Shown here: positions 48,301 to 60,851 of the stretch, in pieces
Layout: each line of letters starts with the position of its first letter
How positions within the stretch are numbered: position 1 is the first letter of the stretch
NCBI GenBank assembly: GCA_023846275.1
Contig: CM043868.1
Span: 12,619,755 to 12,683,754 of the forward strand
Reading direction: 5' to 3'
Source: Vanilla planifolia
Taxonomy: Eukaryota > Streptophyta > Magnoliopsida > Asparagales > Orchidaceae
DNA length: 64,000 nt
The notes under the pieces: model-generated
The model's database searches: none
Told to the model about the DNA's origin: nothing
What the model saw: the letters and a program-made list of their open reading frames with translations, nothing else
Translations under genes and position numbers: made by a program

Positions 48301-50476
48301 CTTCTTTGATCATGGAGTACTCAGTTATTAGTTATCTCATTATAAATCTTCAAATGATCACCTGTATTTTAGCCGTTCTCATTCCAACCTTATATCTTTT
48401 TGAAATAGATGGGCCTGAGATAAGCAAGGTTACTACCATCTCAAATATGAGCAAAAATTTTCCAATGGACAATTTCATATCAATCTTTATTAAAACTTTG
48501 TTAAAAACATAAACCTTGGTCACTACGTTGGGCCCCAATTGAGTTGGATTAATACAACAACTTCATTAACTTTACAAAAATTGGTTTGCAATGAATGAAG
48601 AGACGTACAACAAAAAATCAATAAATGTATAGATCTCGTTATTTTTGTAAACAAAAGGTTACTCCAATGAAGATACTATAAGGCGATTTCAGGGTGAAGT
48701 TGGAAGGCATGAGGATTGATAAAGATACCTTACTCCATGATTGTCTATGGTGGGGAGGATTTGGACTTGGGAGCAAGAACATGGTGGATCCCAAATGCAG
48801 CAACAAAATGGTCATCATAGGCCTGTTATAAAGGAACTTGACAAGGAAGGGCCAATTGAAGCCAATATTCCAACATTGGTGCACTTCTTCAACATCTCTT
48901 ATGTAGACTGATTTCCAGCTTTTTGCACATCAAATTGAAGTTTTATAGCATCACATTTGCTTAGGTAAGTTAAAGAGTTTTCCATGGGGTGCCACCCTTA
49001 TTCATGGTAGTTGTTTGAAGTTAATAGATTATTTAATGTATCTTGTATCAAGATATTTTTTTTATGATTCATGAACTCTCTATAATTTGGTCAAACTTTG
49101 GAATTCTAAGGGTTTTTTTGCTGATTTTGGAGTATATTTGATGCCCTTTTGCTTGGTGGCTGACTTTCGAGATGGCTTGGTGGCCAACTCCTTGTTACAC
49201 ATTAGTGGGTGTGATTCTTTATCTTTTTTTCATTTTCTTTAGACTTTCCCTTCTTCCTCACTATGCCAATGATTATTGCTCCATTACTACTTTTCCATTG
49301 AATTCTTAAATATCAAAGTACCCTTTCTTCTCCATATAGTTCTTAGGGTTGGCTCCCCTCCATCCTTTGTCATCCACTTGAAAGCCATTAAACCTCCATT
49401 TCTCATTCTCTAACCCACTAAATCATTCCTAGCATTATTTCCCATCATGTCTTCCTGTGCCATCATATTCAAAGGTCCCTTCATTTTACATCACATATAT
49501 TGAAATGGCTTTCCTTCTCTTTTATCACTATCACTAAGAAGTTTCTTGTGCATGACCATGCTTTTAGGCTCATTCCATCATGTTGATGATTGCTATCCAT
49601 TGTGATGCATTCTTCAAAAACCCAACATTTAAGAAAGATTTCAAAGAGTTTTTTATGGAGCTTGGTGAGTATGGTACTAAATACCCTTTATGGATGACTA
49701 TTAAGCTCTAATTGATTTCATCATTGATTGAACTGTGTAATAAGAGCCAACAAAGCAAGTCCAAAGGCATTGTAGAGTTGTTCTTTGATGTTCTACACAG
49801 TGAACATTGTGATGTTAGCATTGTATCAAGTAGCCTTACTTAAGTCACCATTAAACTTGTTTCATGATTCAAATTCATGACAACAAATGACTAAGTATGA
49901 TACCATACTTAGTGGCCTTTTAGCACTTGGGAACTCAACTTACAAACTGAGCATGTGTTTGGCAATTCCCCAGTGGTTGTTGGGCAAATTGAAGGAAGGT
50001 TTACAATAAAAGATGAAACCCTCTTCTATTATAGGGACTTAGTTTGAGAAATGTTACAAATACTCAATTAGATGGAATTGATGCTTATTTAGATTGAAAA
50101 CCAACAAGTTTCCCAACTTTGCAAAAAGGGAATTGAGAATTTGAAAATGAACTAGTCAAAACAAGTAAAATTCTCCTTTAAGTGAAGGCTAAGTGGTGTT
50201 GCAATCACTATAAAGATATAAGTTGATAAAAAAGATGTTTTAATCTCTTTCAAGATTTGGTGAATCTATAGTTTGGTTATTGTATTTCTTACATTTGGGT
50301 ATTTATGTAAATTATGGTGGCCTCGTTTATAATGTTGTTTTATATTCATTTTTTGTATGCACATCATTGTTACCTCATTCTCTCATGTTTCTTGGAAACT
50401 CATGTGAAATTTGCAATACTTGCATTCCTAATACTCTATTCAACTGCCAACCACCTTGTCAAGCTTTCTTTGGAAA
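45301..50476. other. Intronic DNA with unrecognised repeats
   Basis: No coding domain recognised with confidence. On the minus strand near 45820 the sequence TGGGGGAATGTCAAGAC looks like a polypurine tract followed by an LTR start. 48540-49050 and 49560-50160 are somewhat richer in GC and may be non-autonomous elements. Short frames (47437-47658, 48276-48512, 48639-48884 minus, 50280-50483) have no recognisable motifs. Confidence 0.4.
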
Positions 50477-51171
50477 GAATTGAGGGGGTATGATTGTGAT
50501 ATAAATCAATTTTAAACAATGAAGAAATACAAAGATTAGCTGTTTTCTTTTCATCAGAGGGAATTAAGGAGTATGTAGATGAAATATCTATGCATTCCAT
50601 CTTTTGTTTGCCCAAGGAGCAAAGCCACTCAGAATTGTGGTCAAGCATAGGCTATTGGCCACGTATTTCCACATGGAGTTTGTAGATGAAATAATGGTTG
50701 TTGGCCTTCTACCACCATACCAATTATTTCACCTTCCTCTTCTTGGTGTGGTTGGAAGGGTATTCTTAGTAAAAAAATGTTCCATGATTTGATGTAGGAC
50801 TTACCTTTTGAGGAAGGCCTTGTGGATAATGTGGTTAAATGCATGAAACTTTTGTAGTGAACACATGGATTGGGTGTCTAATCGTACACAATCTCTTATT
50901 CCAATTGAATTCATATATATTGAGTTAAATACTAAAAAAGAAGCTGCACATGGTTTCAGCCTTAATACAAACTCTAGCAAATGCAACTCTAGTTCTATGG
51001 GCAAAATTTTGAATGGAATATCTTATTGATTAGATTAGAAAATTTATAATTTATGATATTTTTAGTTATTATTTATATACTCTCTTTGTTATTATGTTTT
51101 GTATTTACTCTATTTTCCTATTTATAGGCACTCATCTCAAATAAGAAGTATTTTAAAAACTCTCTCAACAA
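50477..51171 (+). mobile_element. Copia-type LTR preceded by a polypurine tract
   Basis: A tract AATTGAGGGGGTA at about 50478-50490 is followed by TG (50491). The segment ends CTCTCAACA at 51171, just before a primer-binding site, giving about 681 bp. It is therefore flanked on the left by a 3'-end signal and on the right by a 5'-start signal, as in a shared LTR between tandem elements or a nested arrangement. The other LTR of this element was not found. Confidence 0.55.
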
Positions 51172-51173
51172 CA

Positions 51174-51186
51174 TGGCATTAGAGCC
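51174..51186 (+). other. Primer-binding site complementary to initiator tRNA-Met (mutated)
   Basis: TGGCATTAGAGCC differs from the usual plant TGGTATCAGAGCC by two transitions. It sits three bases after the LTR end, the standard place. Confidence 0.75.
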
Positions 51187-51399
51187 TTAGGGATTAGCCT
51201 TTTTTCACTTCTTCCACGTCGATCCTTTTCTCAAGTTGTGGTTATCAACTCGCTTCATCTCCAACTCTCCCTTTGGTTTGCTTGCCACAACCTTTTCACC
51301 TCATCTTCATTTTTCTCATTGCAACTTGACTCATGGTCTCCTCATTCTCCCAAGCTCACTTCTTTGTTTGTTTGCTTCAACTTCTTTTTCACTTTTGCA

Positions 51400-52320
51400 G
51401 GAATCTCCATGCAGAGTAACCAAGATGCCTAATCTCAACATATTTTACAAAGCGTAGTTCCAATCCATAACTCTGCTCTTCTCTTTCAGGCTTGCATGTT
51501 TCCATTATAGTTGGATTTGTTTTCAATAATTCTCTTAGATGTTCGTCTAAGTATTTTGCCTTTGGTATCCATTGATGGCTCTTGGTGTCCTCATTTTGAT
51601 AACAACTTTTTCTTGACTTTTGATATTCTTATTAGATTCAATGGTATAAACTATCTCCTTTATTCTCATGCATTTAGTTTACTCATTAGATTGCATAAGA
51701 AATTTCATCTTAATTCTTTGTCTCCTTAGCCAATAAGTATTGTTAAATATATGAAATATCATGCCTTAGTATGCAGTGTCTTTGTAAGTGTTGAATAGTC
51801 TAGAATTTATTACTGCTCCTTCAATTATGTTCTAGAAGTGAAAAACAATGTGGAATGTTCTTTGTTATACATACTTTGAAGACTAGAAAGTTTTGGATAT
51901 AGACCCAATTTTGACATTTCTTGACAAAATGGTGACATTTATCAAAATATTATATTACATTGGAAAAATATGAGGATTTCTATTGATCCATCATTTGCAA
52001 AAAGAAATTAAGGAATTTCTTGTAGCAAAGTTTTTATCCATTTTCTATTCATGACCTAATTTTTTTAAGCTCAGTTAATGATTAGCTCAACCATTCTAAA
52101 TATGTCTATACCTAAATTACACATTTTGTAGATTGATTTTCTTTTTTTGCTTCATCTTCTTCTGGTCTTTGATAATGCCACTCTTATTGCAAGACAAATG
52201 TGGTAATTATGGTCATGTTGGCCAATGTGGATCTCACAATCTGTTCACAGCTTGCCATTGTTATCAAAGAATTAATCACATCTCTAATCACTATTGGAAA
52301 AAGTTTTGATATCTTGTATT
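51400..52320 (+). mobile_element. Decayed Copia gag with zinc-knuckle region
   Basis: RFNGINYLLYSHAFSLL at about 51630-51680 matches the start of plant Copia gag ('L.G.NY..WS..' pattern). At about 52185-52310 one frame reads KCGNYGHVGQC, then ACHCYQRINHISNHYWKKF, like the paired Cys/His motifs at the end of Copia gag. The intervening sequence is frameshifted. It follows the primer-binding site at the expected distance. The element differs from the Sirevirus-like one to its right. Confidence 0.7.
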
Positions 52321-53289
52321 TTTTGAATGTCATCACTATTATTGGTTCTATTGGGACTATCTCAAGATGAAAATGATAATATAATGTAGTAAATCCCAAT
52401 TGATTTTTGCCTCTTATATTGTTTTGCCTTCCAATCTATTGCAATTGTTCATTTTGGTACATCTTAGAACTGGTTTTTTGGTGCATCTTCCCATACAAGC
52501 TATCGTTGTTATATTCTTTTCTTTTTTTGCAACCTCTTGCACTTGTCATCATTGCAAATGATTATCCTTCTCAAGTTTCTAGAAAGAATCTATCAATCTC
52601 ATCCTTTATTATTTTAGTCAATGTCTTATATGTCATAAATGCTCTTGTTAATTTACTATTTATAGATAGCCTTAATCTCATAATAACCTTGCGATCTTTT
52701 CTCTTGCTAAGTGTGCTGCTTAGTATCTCATCATGAAGAGGTTGATAGACAATAGATTTGAAATGGCAGACATCCACTAGCTTCTATTATGTCATTTGCT
52801 CTCTCGAGTAATTGTGACATTTTTTTGAGATGGTTCCTTATTTGAGCATCTTTCGGAGTTCATTCATTTTCCTTCAATTTCAATGTTTGATGTGAAGCCT
52901 ATTAGCATGGAAAACACCACCATGTTTCTTCTCATGCATCACATTCATTTTGACAATTTACGCTTTTTGGCTTTCATACATCCAAACATGTGGGTTGTTG
53001 GTTCTATGTTAATCTATCAAGGATTTAATTACTTTCTCTATTTACCTCCTTTTCATTGCTATTAAGCGGGGCTGGCCATTACTCTAAATGAGTCTCAAAA
53101 ATGTCTTTCTTTATAGTGAATTTTGAAATAGTATAAATGAAACATTCTTTGAGGTATGTCTCTTAAGAGAAGAATTGTATCCTATAAGTTTTGGGAAGTC
53201 ACGTATAAATTGAAACAAGGTCCATGTGTCAGATTCAATAAACTTTGCTAGTAGTATTATTGATCCCTTTGCCTTTGTTTGCTATTCCT
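52321..53289 (+). other. Interior of the Copia relic, unreadable
   Basis: Protease, integrase and reverse transcriptase are expected here, but only about 1 kb is present and none can be read. Most of pol has been deleted. The open frame 52407-52736 is rich in Leu/Ile/Ser without motifs. Confidence 0.4.
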
Positions 53290-53480
53290 CTACGGACGAC
53301 CATGTCATATAAAGTGATACATTTGGTATTGAGAAAATTAAGCATTACCTTTATTGGGCATTTGTTACTAAGGAATTATGTTTAATAGTGTAGGTAGTTT
53401 AATGACAATTAAATAATAAGATCAAATGCTTTTCTTGAAGTATACGTACAGATCTTCACTCGAGAAATTGGAAGATATTT
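53290..53480 (+). mobile_element. End of Copia RNase H and polypurine-like tract
   Basis: DTFGIEKIKHYL then AFVTKELCLIV (about 53308-53384) resemble the Copia C-terminus ('D.HFI.EKI...' then 'FV.TK.QLAD'). TTTCCAGGGGAGA near 53475 could be the mutated polypurine tract. It probably closes the Copia element that starts at 50,490. Confidence 0.45.
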
Positions 53481-54850
53481 CCAGGGGAGATATAACGGTT
53501 AATTGAATGCAAAGTTTTTTTTGTTACGTTTTATTTTATGGTTATAACATATGTAAATTATGACAAAATATTTTGAAGCTCTAAGAATGTTATGGGTGAG
53601 ATTTTGAGTTAAATCAATTATTTGCATGAGTCAGGATTTCAAAATAGTTTTTATTTTATTCAAAATAGATTTTAAAGCTAAAGTTTTTATAAATATTAGA
53701 CTATGTAATCAAACTATTGGATCATCTATTGGGCATTACTTAATTATCAAAAAATTTGTTGCCCATGAATGAAAGTCGAAATATACATCAGACCATCCAA
53801 TGTTATAAGATTGATGCATAAATGAAAAATAACATTTTATATTTTTCAGGTATTGTATTGTTTTATCTTTATTTCGATGGCATAGAGATTAAAAGGCTTT
53901 AAATATGATCGTTATCAAATGGGCTACTAGATTATTTGATAGTCCATGTAATGTTAACAAAATATTAGCAATCCAATTGAGTTTTCTAATAGATGTTTAT
54001 TTGATCTTCTGATTAGTGTTTGATAATTAGTCTTTGATGATCTGACCATCTAATGGCTTAATATGGCATTAAGATTAATTGACTCAATAGATGCCTTTGC
54101 AAAGCATCCATATCGTTCATTAAATTCTCAATAATTGAAGAATATATTTTATTTTAATGTGATAAATAGTCATGCTAAAATTGCAATGTTTTTAAAGTTT
54201 TTGCAGTGTGTATAAATATGCTGCAAATCAAATTAAAAAGAAAACCATTCATCGATCCATCTATAGAATTGTAAGAGAAACCAAGACCTTTCATTTGCAA
54301 AACTTTGCAATGCATCTTTTCGAACTCTTTTGCAAGAAATAGAGATTTTCACAATATTGCAAGGAGCTTCATGATTTGTCATTCAAGTCCTTTTGAACTA
54401 AAGTGTTCTTGTTATTGTTGTTTGATTATATTGTACTATCTATTTACAATGATTTTAGATATACCTCAGATTATTTTTGGGTTATAGGAATTTTTTTGAG
54501 CTTTATTGTAATTTTCTTGTGCAATAGCTAAATGTGAGTTTGGTCTTAGTTTACGTCTCACTGAAGGGCTCCAATGAGTCCATTGTGTAGGCCATTTTGG
54601 GTTTATGTATTGATCCCTTTATATTTCCTTTTTATAGGTTTTATTAGGTTAATGTTTTGATCCCTTTGGATTGTTTATGAGGATTTTTTTCCTACTCACT
54701 TGTATGAAAGATGTCTTGGTATATTAAGCCCAATCTTTTGTGATTAGGGGTAAATGTAGTTTGTTTGAAGCTAAACTATGTAAACATCTTTGTACCTTTC
54801 ATTATTGTAATTTTCACAAATAGTTTCAAGCTTAATCATTTCTTCAATTG
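53480..54850 (+). mobile_element. 5' LTR of a Sirevirus-like Copia element
   Basis: Aligns by eye with 60713-63930. Shared blocks are 'ggttaat.g.atccaaagttt' (53496; 60733), 'ttcattcaaaatagattttaaagctaa' type (53650; 60890), 'aacaaaatattagc' (53957; 62093 and 62677), 'tataaat.tgct' (54211; 63330), 'aactctttt.ca.aagaa' (54322; 63447) and 'aatc..tcttttgtgatt' (54738; 63873). It has a single copy of the 290-bp unit that is expanded in the 3' LTR. A TATA-like TATAAATA lies at 54211. Divergence between the two LTRs is high, so insertion is old. The right end is approximate. Confidence 0.7.
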
Positions 54851-54924
54851 ATATTTGAGGATGATTATTTTTAGAAGTAAAATCACTATACAGATCCTTC
54901 ATAATGTTTCACACCATAATTGAT

Positions 54925-57900
54925 GTATCTTCTGCATTGAGAGAGGGTACCCCTTCTCATTATCCTCTCTTGCTCCAAGGGAGATTAGTATTTTAATTAA
55001 AAGAATAGAATGGATATTTTTTTTGAATCAGTGGATCTAGTGTTATGGGATATTGTCAAACATTTATTCAAGTATCACACAAAAAGATAGGAAAATAATA
55101 CTTAGAAAACCTCTAGGTGAAATCATTGGAAGATCGATACCATTAACAATTTAATTCCTCTGCACGTAACATTCATTATTGTGGTTTATTGGTTATTGCA
55201 TAACTATGTCATGGATCTTAGGATTGCCCATGAGATTTGCACAAAATTAGAAATTGCATATGAATTCACTAATCAAGTAAAGTAAAAGCAATCTTTTAAT
55301 GTATGATTATTAATTATTTTTTATGACTTTTGGAGAATATATGGAGGAAATTTTTCTTAATTACTTGCATAATTAGAGGGCTCTCAAATCTTGGCATAAT
55401 ATTTAGCAATTTTGAATGGGATACAAAGCTAATGCATGTGTTGTACAAGGAATAGGATCAATTGGTGGAAACCATGAAAGCTATCGAGGATTTCAAGCAT
55501 CTCTCATTGAATGAGTTGGTTGGAGACCTCATGACAAATGACATGGAGATAGCATGAAGAGACAAATAAGAGTTAGTTGTAGAGAAGGAATTGTCAAAGA
55601 AGAAAGATGAAAGTCTTGTGCTTAGTGTTGAGTCAACCTTAGAAGAGTTATATCATTAAGATTGATGATTACAAAGCTAAGTTTTTTGTTACTAATGATT
55701 GGATGAGTTGTAAATCTGTAGAAATAGTTAATATGCATAGATGATTGTGTAGAGCAAGGCACTTATTGCATTGAAGTGTAATTAAGCTTGACGGCTTTTG
55801 TTCAATGAGTGGCTCAATATGCAAAACTTGGAGCCATGAAGAAAAGTTTTTTGTGAAATGATTAAACCACTTGGAGTAATGGTTAGAATGTCAAATTTTT
55901 TTCTTTTTGACAAAGTGGCACTTAAGATTTTTCTCATATATGCATTCTTCTCAAACATTTGTTGTTGAGTTATATTCCTTTAGAGTTGCATTTGAAGTTG
56001 TGTATCGCTAATGTAATAACTCTAGATTCATGTCAAGCTCTTAGATTGAAGAAATCAAAATCAAATAAGTAATATATTTAATTGTCTTATGATAGTATAA
56101 TATGATGACCAATATTATACATGGATGGTACAATTTTTAGCTTATATTGTCAATAGTATTCTTAATTGTGATGTTATTATATAGCTATGATGTCTTCATT
56201 ATACATATGCGATTTCATTTGGCTAAAATACATGAAATGTGAACTTGTTCGTACAAAATATCTTCTTTGTATGATTTATGTCTGTATGTTGGAAGTTGAG
56301 CTATTACAAGCATTGTATGTGTACTAATTTCATTTCTTAAATGTATGATTGTATTTCCTCTTAGTTATACTTGAACCGTAATCAAGTAAGACATGTGCGG
56401 TGTCTTTTGTGATACTGATACGACTCTGTGTTCAACTAAGTGTGACCAACTATTGCCTAATCGTACATGATATCATCCATGTACGAGCCAATGATATGTT
56501 TTGTACTTTCGTATAGCTTTCTTAATGTATGATATGAAATATGGCATATTGTTATATCCCATGCCTTTTAACAGTCAGTTCAAAAAACTTAAGATAAAAT
56601 TATTTATAATGTTGTTGTACAACTAAATAATTCTGTAGTATGTGTACAATTTTCTTGGTAGGTACTAACAAATTTACTATATCATGGTTGTACTACGGTT
56701 CATTCATAAATGATTATATTGTATAGAAAAATCCCAAGAGATCGACTCTAGGTGAAATAAATTATTGTATGATCGGGATTCACATATCAAACTCGTGCAA
56801 TCAATATGAACATAAGAAATGAACTAAATATGCTTGTACGATTGTATCAATTGTCTAGTACAATGGTCTATCAACTTATGTCTTAAGAACATTCATAGTA
56901 ATATGAGAACCATTGTCATATTTATATGATAATCTTTGAGTTTCTAAATGAACTAATCATATTGTTGAATTATAGGGGCAATCCTAATCTCATTCTTATC
57001 GTCCCTATATGACTCCTACAGCATAAATGTACAAACGTGATCCAGAGGTGGTAATGGCTAGTTTAAACTATTTTGGAAAGCTCAGTTAGCTGTTGCACAT
57101 TCCATACTCAGCCATAAGCTATTCAAAGGTATAAATAATAGTGTAGTTCAAAGAGAATAAGCTAATAATTATGATTGCAAAATCATATAACAAAGAGAAA
57201 AGAGCTTATCATGCTTTACACTCTTGGTTGGAGTCATTGCATTCAAGGGAAATCATTTTTCAGTCTTGCTTTAGCTAATCTTGTTATATTTCATTGTGGC
57301 AGTTTTGTCTTAATCTCTTCTACACAACTAGCATTTTGACTCTTGTTTTTAGAGGACTAAGTTATAAGAAGTTGTATTTATTTTATGTATAAGTGTTTTT
57401 GTTGTTTATTCTTGGCCTTTGTAACCTTTTTGAGTTATTAGTATCTCCTTGGAGTACCTTGTTTGTACTCGATTTATTCTTACTAGTTACGGTGAAAAGG
57501 TGTGGTTTAGTGGAAGTTTGGTTAGGTTTAGTGTAGGTTGAAGTAGGCAAGAGTTTAGGTTGAACGACTTGAAAAATCTCTTGTACACTTTTACTTCTCT
57601 TCTTGCTTTATGACTTGTTCTTAATTTCACTTTCTTATCATTATAGTAGAGGTGTTCTCATTGATAAAAAGGTTTAAAAGATCATAGAATTTTAGATTTT
57701 TTATTTTAACATTGCTTGACATTATATAATTTATGCTTGCTCTTGTAGTTTATTGTCCTCATTAGATTTAACAAGTAAAAGTTGTCTTGTGGTGATGATG
57801 AAATAAGACTTACATATGAAAGCCTAAAAATATTATTTAAATATTATGTTGTGGGAAAGATGGGACACATTTGGCTTGATGTTCACAACTGGTGGATAGG

Positions 57901-58250
57901 AATGACAAATATAGGAAGAAGAAGAAGACAATAAAAGCTATTTGGAGCAACTTGGAAGTGCCAACTTTAATTGAAGGATGAAATGCTAAAGAGGAATTGA
58001 TTTCTTTAAGGGTACATCTAGAGCAACCTCAAATGGGCTTTGATGAGGTAATTTTCCTTCGTATAGTGAATTAGAAGAAGAATTGATTGGCATATGTTTA
58101 AAATTTGAAAAACTTGCATTGAAATATAAAAATCTAAAAAAAGAGCATGCTGACTACCTTGATCTATGTGAAGTCTTAAATGGAAACAATGAGAGATATT
58201 TATTAAAATGTAAACAAACGTGATGATTGACCAAGGCTGTAGTTGAGCAT
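54925..58250 (+). mobile_element. Decayed Sirevirus-like gag, interrupted
   Basis: Begins REGTPSHYPLL near 54940, followed after a frameshift by MDIFFESVDLVLWDIV (about 55012-55060), both matching the N-terminus of Copia gag (the UBN2 family: 'PPLFDG.NY..W...M..F....D..LW'). TMKAIEDFKHLSLNELVGDL (about 55468-55527) matches the conserved 'AI.EAKDL..LSL.ELIGSL' motif. Near 57848 the sequence reads GKMGHI, the zinc-knuckle core with its Cys residues lost. From about 58068 LEEELIGICLKFEKLALKY, then KNLKKEHADYLDL, forms the long coiled-coil tail typical of Sirevirus gag. Between 55.98 and 57.75 kb a foreign LTR-like segment interrupts the gene. No pol follows. Confidence 0.75.
56012..57750 (+). 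mobile_element. Probable nested LTR inside the gag relic
   Basis: The segment begins TGTAATAACTCTAG, like a retroelement LTR start, and separates the two halves of gag. It is AT-rich with several 'gtacgat/gtatgat' words (56,200-56,950) and a TATA-like GTATAAATAA near 57129, followed by about 600 bp without domains. I found no clear terminal CA or target duplication, so the right end is a guess based on where gag resumes (about 57830). Confidence 0.45.
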
Positions 58251-60199
58251 GCAAGGATTAAACAAAAAACGACATTCAAATTGTTCTGTCACAAAGAACA
58301 AAGAGCAATGCTCTATAAAAATGTTTCATGTCAAACAATGATATTAAGGAATGCTTTGCATGATAGAACTTCAAATGCTGCATCGTTGTTTTGTATTTAT
58401 TTGGTTTAATAAACTAATGTGCTTAGTATTAAAGCATGTGCTTGCAGTTTATTGGATCCGACTTCTTTGGGTCTCAAGAGCTAAACATTTATATGATGAT
58501 TGCAGGAATGCATCATTAATATGATCGAAGGAAGCATGTGTTTATTTGGATAGCAGGTGCATGAGGCATATGATGAGATTCATCTTAATTCACTTAGATA
58601 AATATATACAAACAAGGTTCTTTGTAGATGACCTAAAATTTAACTTCGTATTACCTAACTTTTTTCCCTTTGAAATAGTATTAAGAGAAATGTAGGCATA
58701 CTTGATCCATGTGTGTAACATTGGTTTTTCGTTTGACTGCACAAGTTAGAATCAATGAACCATCCAATTAAATTAGGTTATCAGATTTAAGAGCATATCA
58801 TTTATCACACTTAATCTATTGTATGGTGAACTAATTAGACCATCCAATAAGTCCTCCAAAACTATAAACCCAAGAGCTTTGGCCAAAATGTTTTGTTCAA
58901 ATCTTATGCCATATGCAAGCCCTTATGGTCTTCTTATTTTCATAAATCTAGTTCCAATCAAGTAATCTAGGTTTGAATCCATGTTCTTACATTTTATATT
59001 GTTAGATTTTAGCAAATTTTCTTTTTTCCACCCTAGTTTTTTGTTGCAATCGATTGTTTTTTATTTGAAGTCTTTTGGTATCTGAGAATGCCTTCGTAGA
59101 GAAAAAAAATCCAGTTAATCAAATGCAATCTCAAGTCAAGCTATTTTCTTCAACATATTTTCCAACTCCAACTAGAGCGAAGTGGAAAAACTCAACGATT
59201 GAACCATGTATTGCAGCTCCTTTTGACGTGGAGTTGTTAAGCTCCAACTTAGAATCTACCATTCATGAATGCCATTTTGCAAAGTTTGAAAACCATCAAA
59301 TCGTGTTCCTACAATGTACACACTATTTGAAAATACTTGTCAGCAATCTTATTTCTCCCATAATACTTATGTAGCTATTTTGGTTTTTTGATAACCTACA
59401 AGTCTATTATTTGTATACTCACAAAAAGTTTTTATTTTGATTGTGAATATTTTGATATCATATTGAATTATTTTGAAAATCATTTAAGAGTCTCTTGTAA
59501 TGTGTCTACTCTTTCATCACTTTTGATTGACTTTGACTATAATTGGTCCCTTATCAACTCCACAATTAGATCTTTCACATATAGCTTCCATATGTATGAT
59601 GTGAGATGTCTAAACAAGGATTTGTATGTGATTCAGTATACTCACTATTTTATTCTAATTCCTTAATCTAAAGATAAAAACTATATCATTGCACCTCTTG
59701 CCTTGGCCACATTCTTTGTTCTTTACCAAACAATAATTCATTTTTGGTCAATGCTTTATGGAGTATGGCCCTACTTCTTTCAATAAGCAATCACAATTGT
59801 ACAATACATATCATTATTTGATTGTCTTATATCATCTATTTTTTAATGCTCGAACTCAAAGGCTAAATAATAGAGGATCCTTACCTACATAGTGGCTCCA
59901 TTTAATGTTGTGGAGTTTTCAAAGCTTGGAGGCTTATCAAAAGCTTACTAAGCACTCTTGTTGCACTAGTGTAGAAGGAAACTATGGTGACTTTACTTTC
60001 ATGTCAGTACCCACTGATCGCAGCAACAAATTGGTCCTCACACTCCATTCTCATTCTCCTCTTGTTGAGTTGGATCGTGGACTTCTCGAGCTGAAGGATA
60101 CCCTACTTATCCCCTAAAGGCTTATCATACACCTTGATTCTTCGCAATTATGTGCCTCAAAACATCCAAAATATTATTGATAAGTAATTTGGATAATTC
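58251..60199. other. Unrecognised interior of the Sirevirus-like element
   Basis: Pol should lie here but no integrase, RT or RNase H motif can be read. Frames 59075-59374 and 59388-59666 are open but show no motif I recognise. At 59030-59370 the base composition is slightly richer in GC. It may be another insertion or replacement of pol. Confidence 0.35.
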
Positions 60200-60712
60200 A
60201 AGATAAATAAGAAATCTTACATGGACAACAAATTTTAAGACTTTAAAAAAGCATGATGTGACAAACTCTTCAAACGAGTGATGATGAGGATGACAAGTAG
60301 TTTTGGTTTTCTAATTTTGATATATGCAAAAAGAGGAAGAGAAATAGACTAAATTGAAAATGTTATGTGTGCAATGATAAAATTGTAATGCTATTTTGTA
60401 TTGAAATGAATTTTGCATTTTTGATATATATATTTTCCTTATTATGCTTTTGCATTTATACATTTAGAGAGAGAAGTATTCCTTATCATGTTTTGCATAT
60501 TTTTTATTTTTATTTCAAATCGAGTTATGGTTTTATCATCATAAAAAAGGATATAGATTGATGTCCTATTGGACTTGGTTTGGGCAATTTGATGACAAAA
60601 ATAATAATAAATGTGATATCATGTCTTTCATTGAGTATATATATATATATATGTATATACATACATAGATATATATATATGTATATATATATCTTAAGCA
60701 AAATTTGAGGGA
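60200..60712 (+). mobile_element. 3' untranslated end of the Sirevirus-like element with polypurine tract
   Basis: Acidic-coding remnants (GATGATGAGGATGAC near 60281) and 'ttggtttgggcaatttgatgacaaaa' type words (about 60576-60600) are features often seen before the 3' LTR of Sireviruses. The polypurine tract AAAATTTGAGGGA is at 60700-60712, directly before TG of the 3' LTR. A (TA)n tract lies in between. Confidence 0.55.
60635..60692. repeat. (TA)n-rich microsatellite with interruptions
   Basis: Alternating TA with GTATATACATACATAGAT in the middle. It can fold back on itself. Confidence 0.9.
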
Positions 60713-60851
60713 TGCTCATGAGTGCTGTGATGGTTAATGGGATCCAAAGTTTGAGTCATTTTATTTTATGATATAACATATTATGATTTAATCATATGAG
60801 TTGTTGGGAACATAATGAGTGAGATTATGGGAATTAAATCACAAATTTATA

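Noticed and set aside
59075..59666. Two adjacent open frames that could be part of pol
   Set aside because: No integrase, reverse transcriptase or RNase H motif is readable in them; kept as unrecognised interior.
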